Shown piece by piece: positions 6,180 to 6,292 of a stretch of 6,292 bases of DNA. Made by a program: the position numbers and the translations under genes. Positions within the stretch are counted from its first letter, which is position 1; each line of letters begins with the position of its first letter. The notes under the pieces are model-generated. The model worked only from the letters and a program-made list of their open reading frames with translations, searched no databases and was not told the DNA's origin. The DNA is taken from positions 1 through 6,292 of the forward strand of contig JAIRLQ010000145.1 in the NCBI GenBank assembly GCA_031259345.1, written 5' to 3'. This DNA is from Treponema sp. GTDB taxonomy: Bacteria > Spirochaetota > Spirochaetia > Treponematales > Breznakiellaceae.

Positions 6180-6215
6180 AGTCTGTCCATAATGTAGACA
6201 CATTATGGACAGACT
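6180..6215. repeat. Perfect 16-bp inverted repeat with 4-base loop
   Basis: Arm 6180-6195 (AGTCTGTCCATAATGT) is perfectly complementary to 6200-6215 around the loop AGAC. It is preceded by an odd dyad TCTAATAATTAGA at 6168-6180. A third copy of the terminal octamer GTCTGTCC occurs at 6272-6279. A perfect stem of this length without a proper T run (TTCCTT on +, TCTAATT on -) is not a classic terminator, though it could slow polymerase. A repeat of this kind is more like a mobile-element end, a small MITE-like insertion or a protein target; no transposase is present here. Confidence 0.85.
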
Positions 6216-6227
6216 TCCTTAAAAAAG

Positions 6228-6268
6228 GCATTTTGCGCACCGTTTTGGTACAAAACGGGAGCAAATGC
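6228..6268. repeat. Nested inverted repeat near the right edge
   Basis: Inner arms CCGTTTTG (6240-6247) and CAAAACGG (6251-6258) are perfect around GTA. Outer arms GCATTTTGC (6228-6236) and GCAAATGC (6261-6268) pair with one bulged T. Together they could form a 41-base hairpin. With the 6180-6215 hairpin they fill most of the sequence right of the PilZ gene; no gene is recognisable from 6173 to 6292. Confidence 0.7.
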
Positions 6269-6292
6269 AAGGTCTGTCCGCAAAGTAACCGA

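Noticed and set aside
6180..6215. Rho-independent terminator
   Set aside because: The stem is A/T-mixed and strong but neither side has a T run, and no upstream + strand gene ends here; kept as an inverted repeat instead.

Overview
The window looks like spirochaete DNA, most plausibly from a Treponema with intermediate G+C such as the termite-gut group. This is an inference from gene content: a PilZ protein of the PlzA-like spirochaete type with a long extra N-terminal domain, a Treponema-like Lon, and two small lineage-style proteins beside them. No rRNA, tRNA or species marker is present, so the assignment rests on recognition of protein style and not on a search.

Layout. Positions 1-231 hold a tandem array of eleven 21-bp units that probably continues beyond the left edge. 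Positions 232-380 hold a short G+C-rich palindromic stretch and the leader of the first gene. On the + strand follow an FMN nitroreductase (381-923), a probable terminator, a sigma-70-type promoter, lon (1040-3412), and a 135-residue protein of unknown function whose ATG overlaps the lon stop codon (TGATG). On the - strand, facing these genes across a 19-bp gap, are a TPR-repeat protein (3839-5035) and, upstream of it, a PilZ-domain protein (5089-6084, with a possible longer form to 6120). These two are separated by 53 bp and are probably one transcript. Positions 6121-6292 are intergenic and carry a strong hairpin, a second nested dyad and a tiny 10-codon reading frame.

How it fits together. 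The lon pair is a protein quality-control unit: the ATP-dependent protease plus a translationally coupled soluble partner of unknown role. The PilZ/TPR pair looks like a c-di-GMP receptor with a TPR scaffold protein, which in spirochaetes would point to motility or envelope control; the TPR partner's role is inferred only from its position. The nitroreductase appears to be a separate transcription unit.

No defence system, CRISPR array, prophage or transposase was found. The least explained DNA is at the two ends: the 21-bp array on the left and the hairpin cluster on the right.
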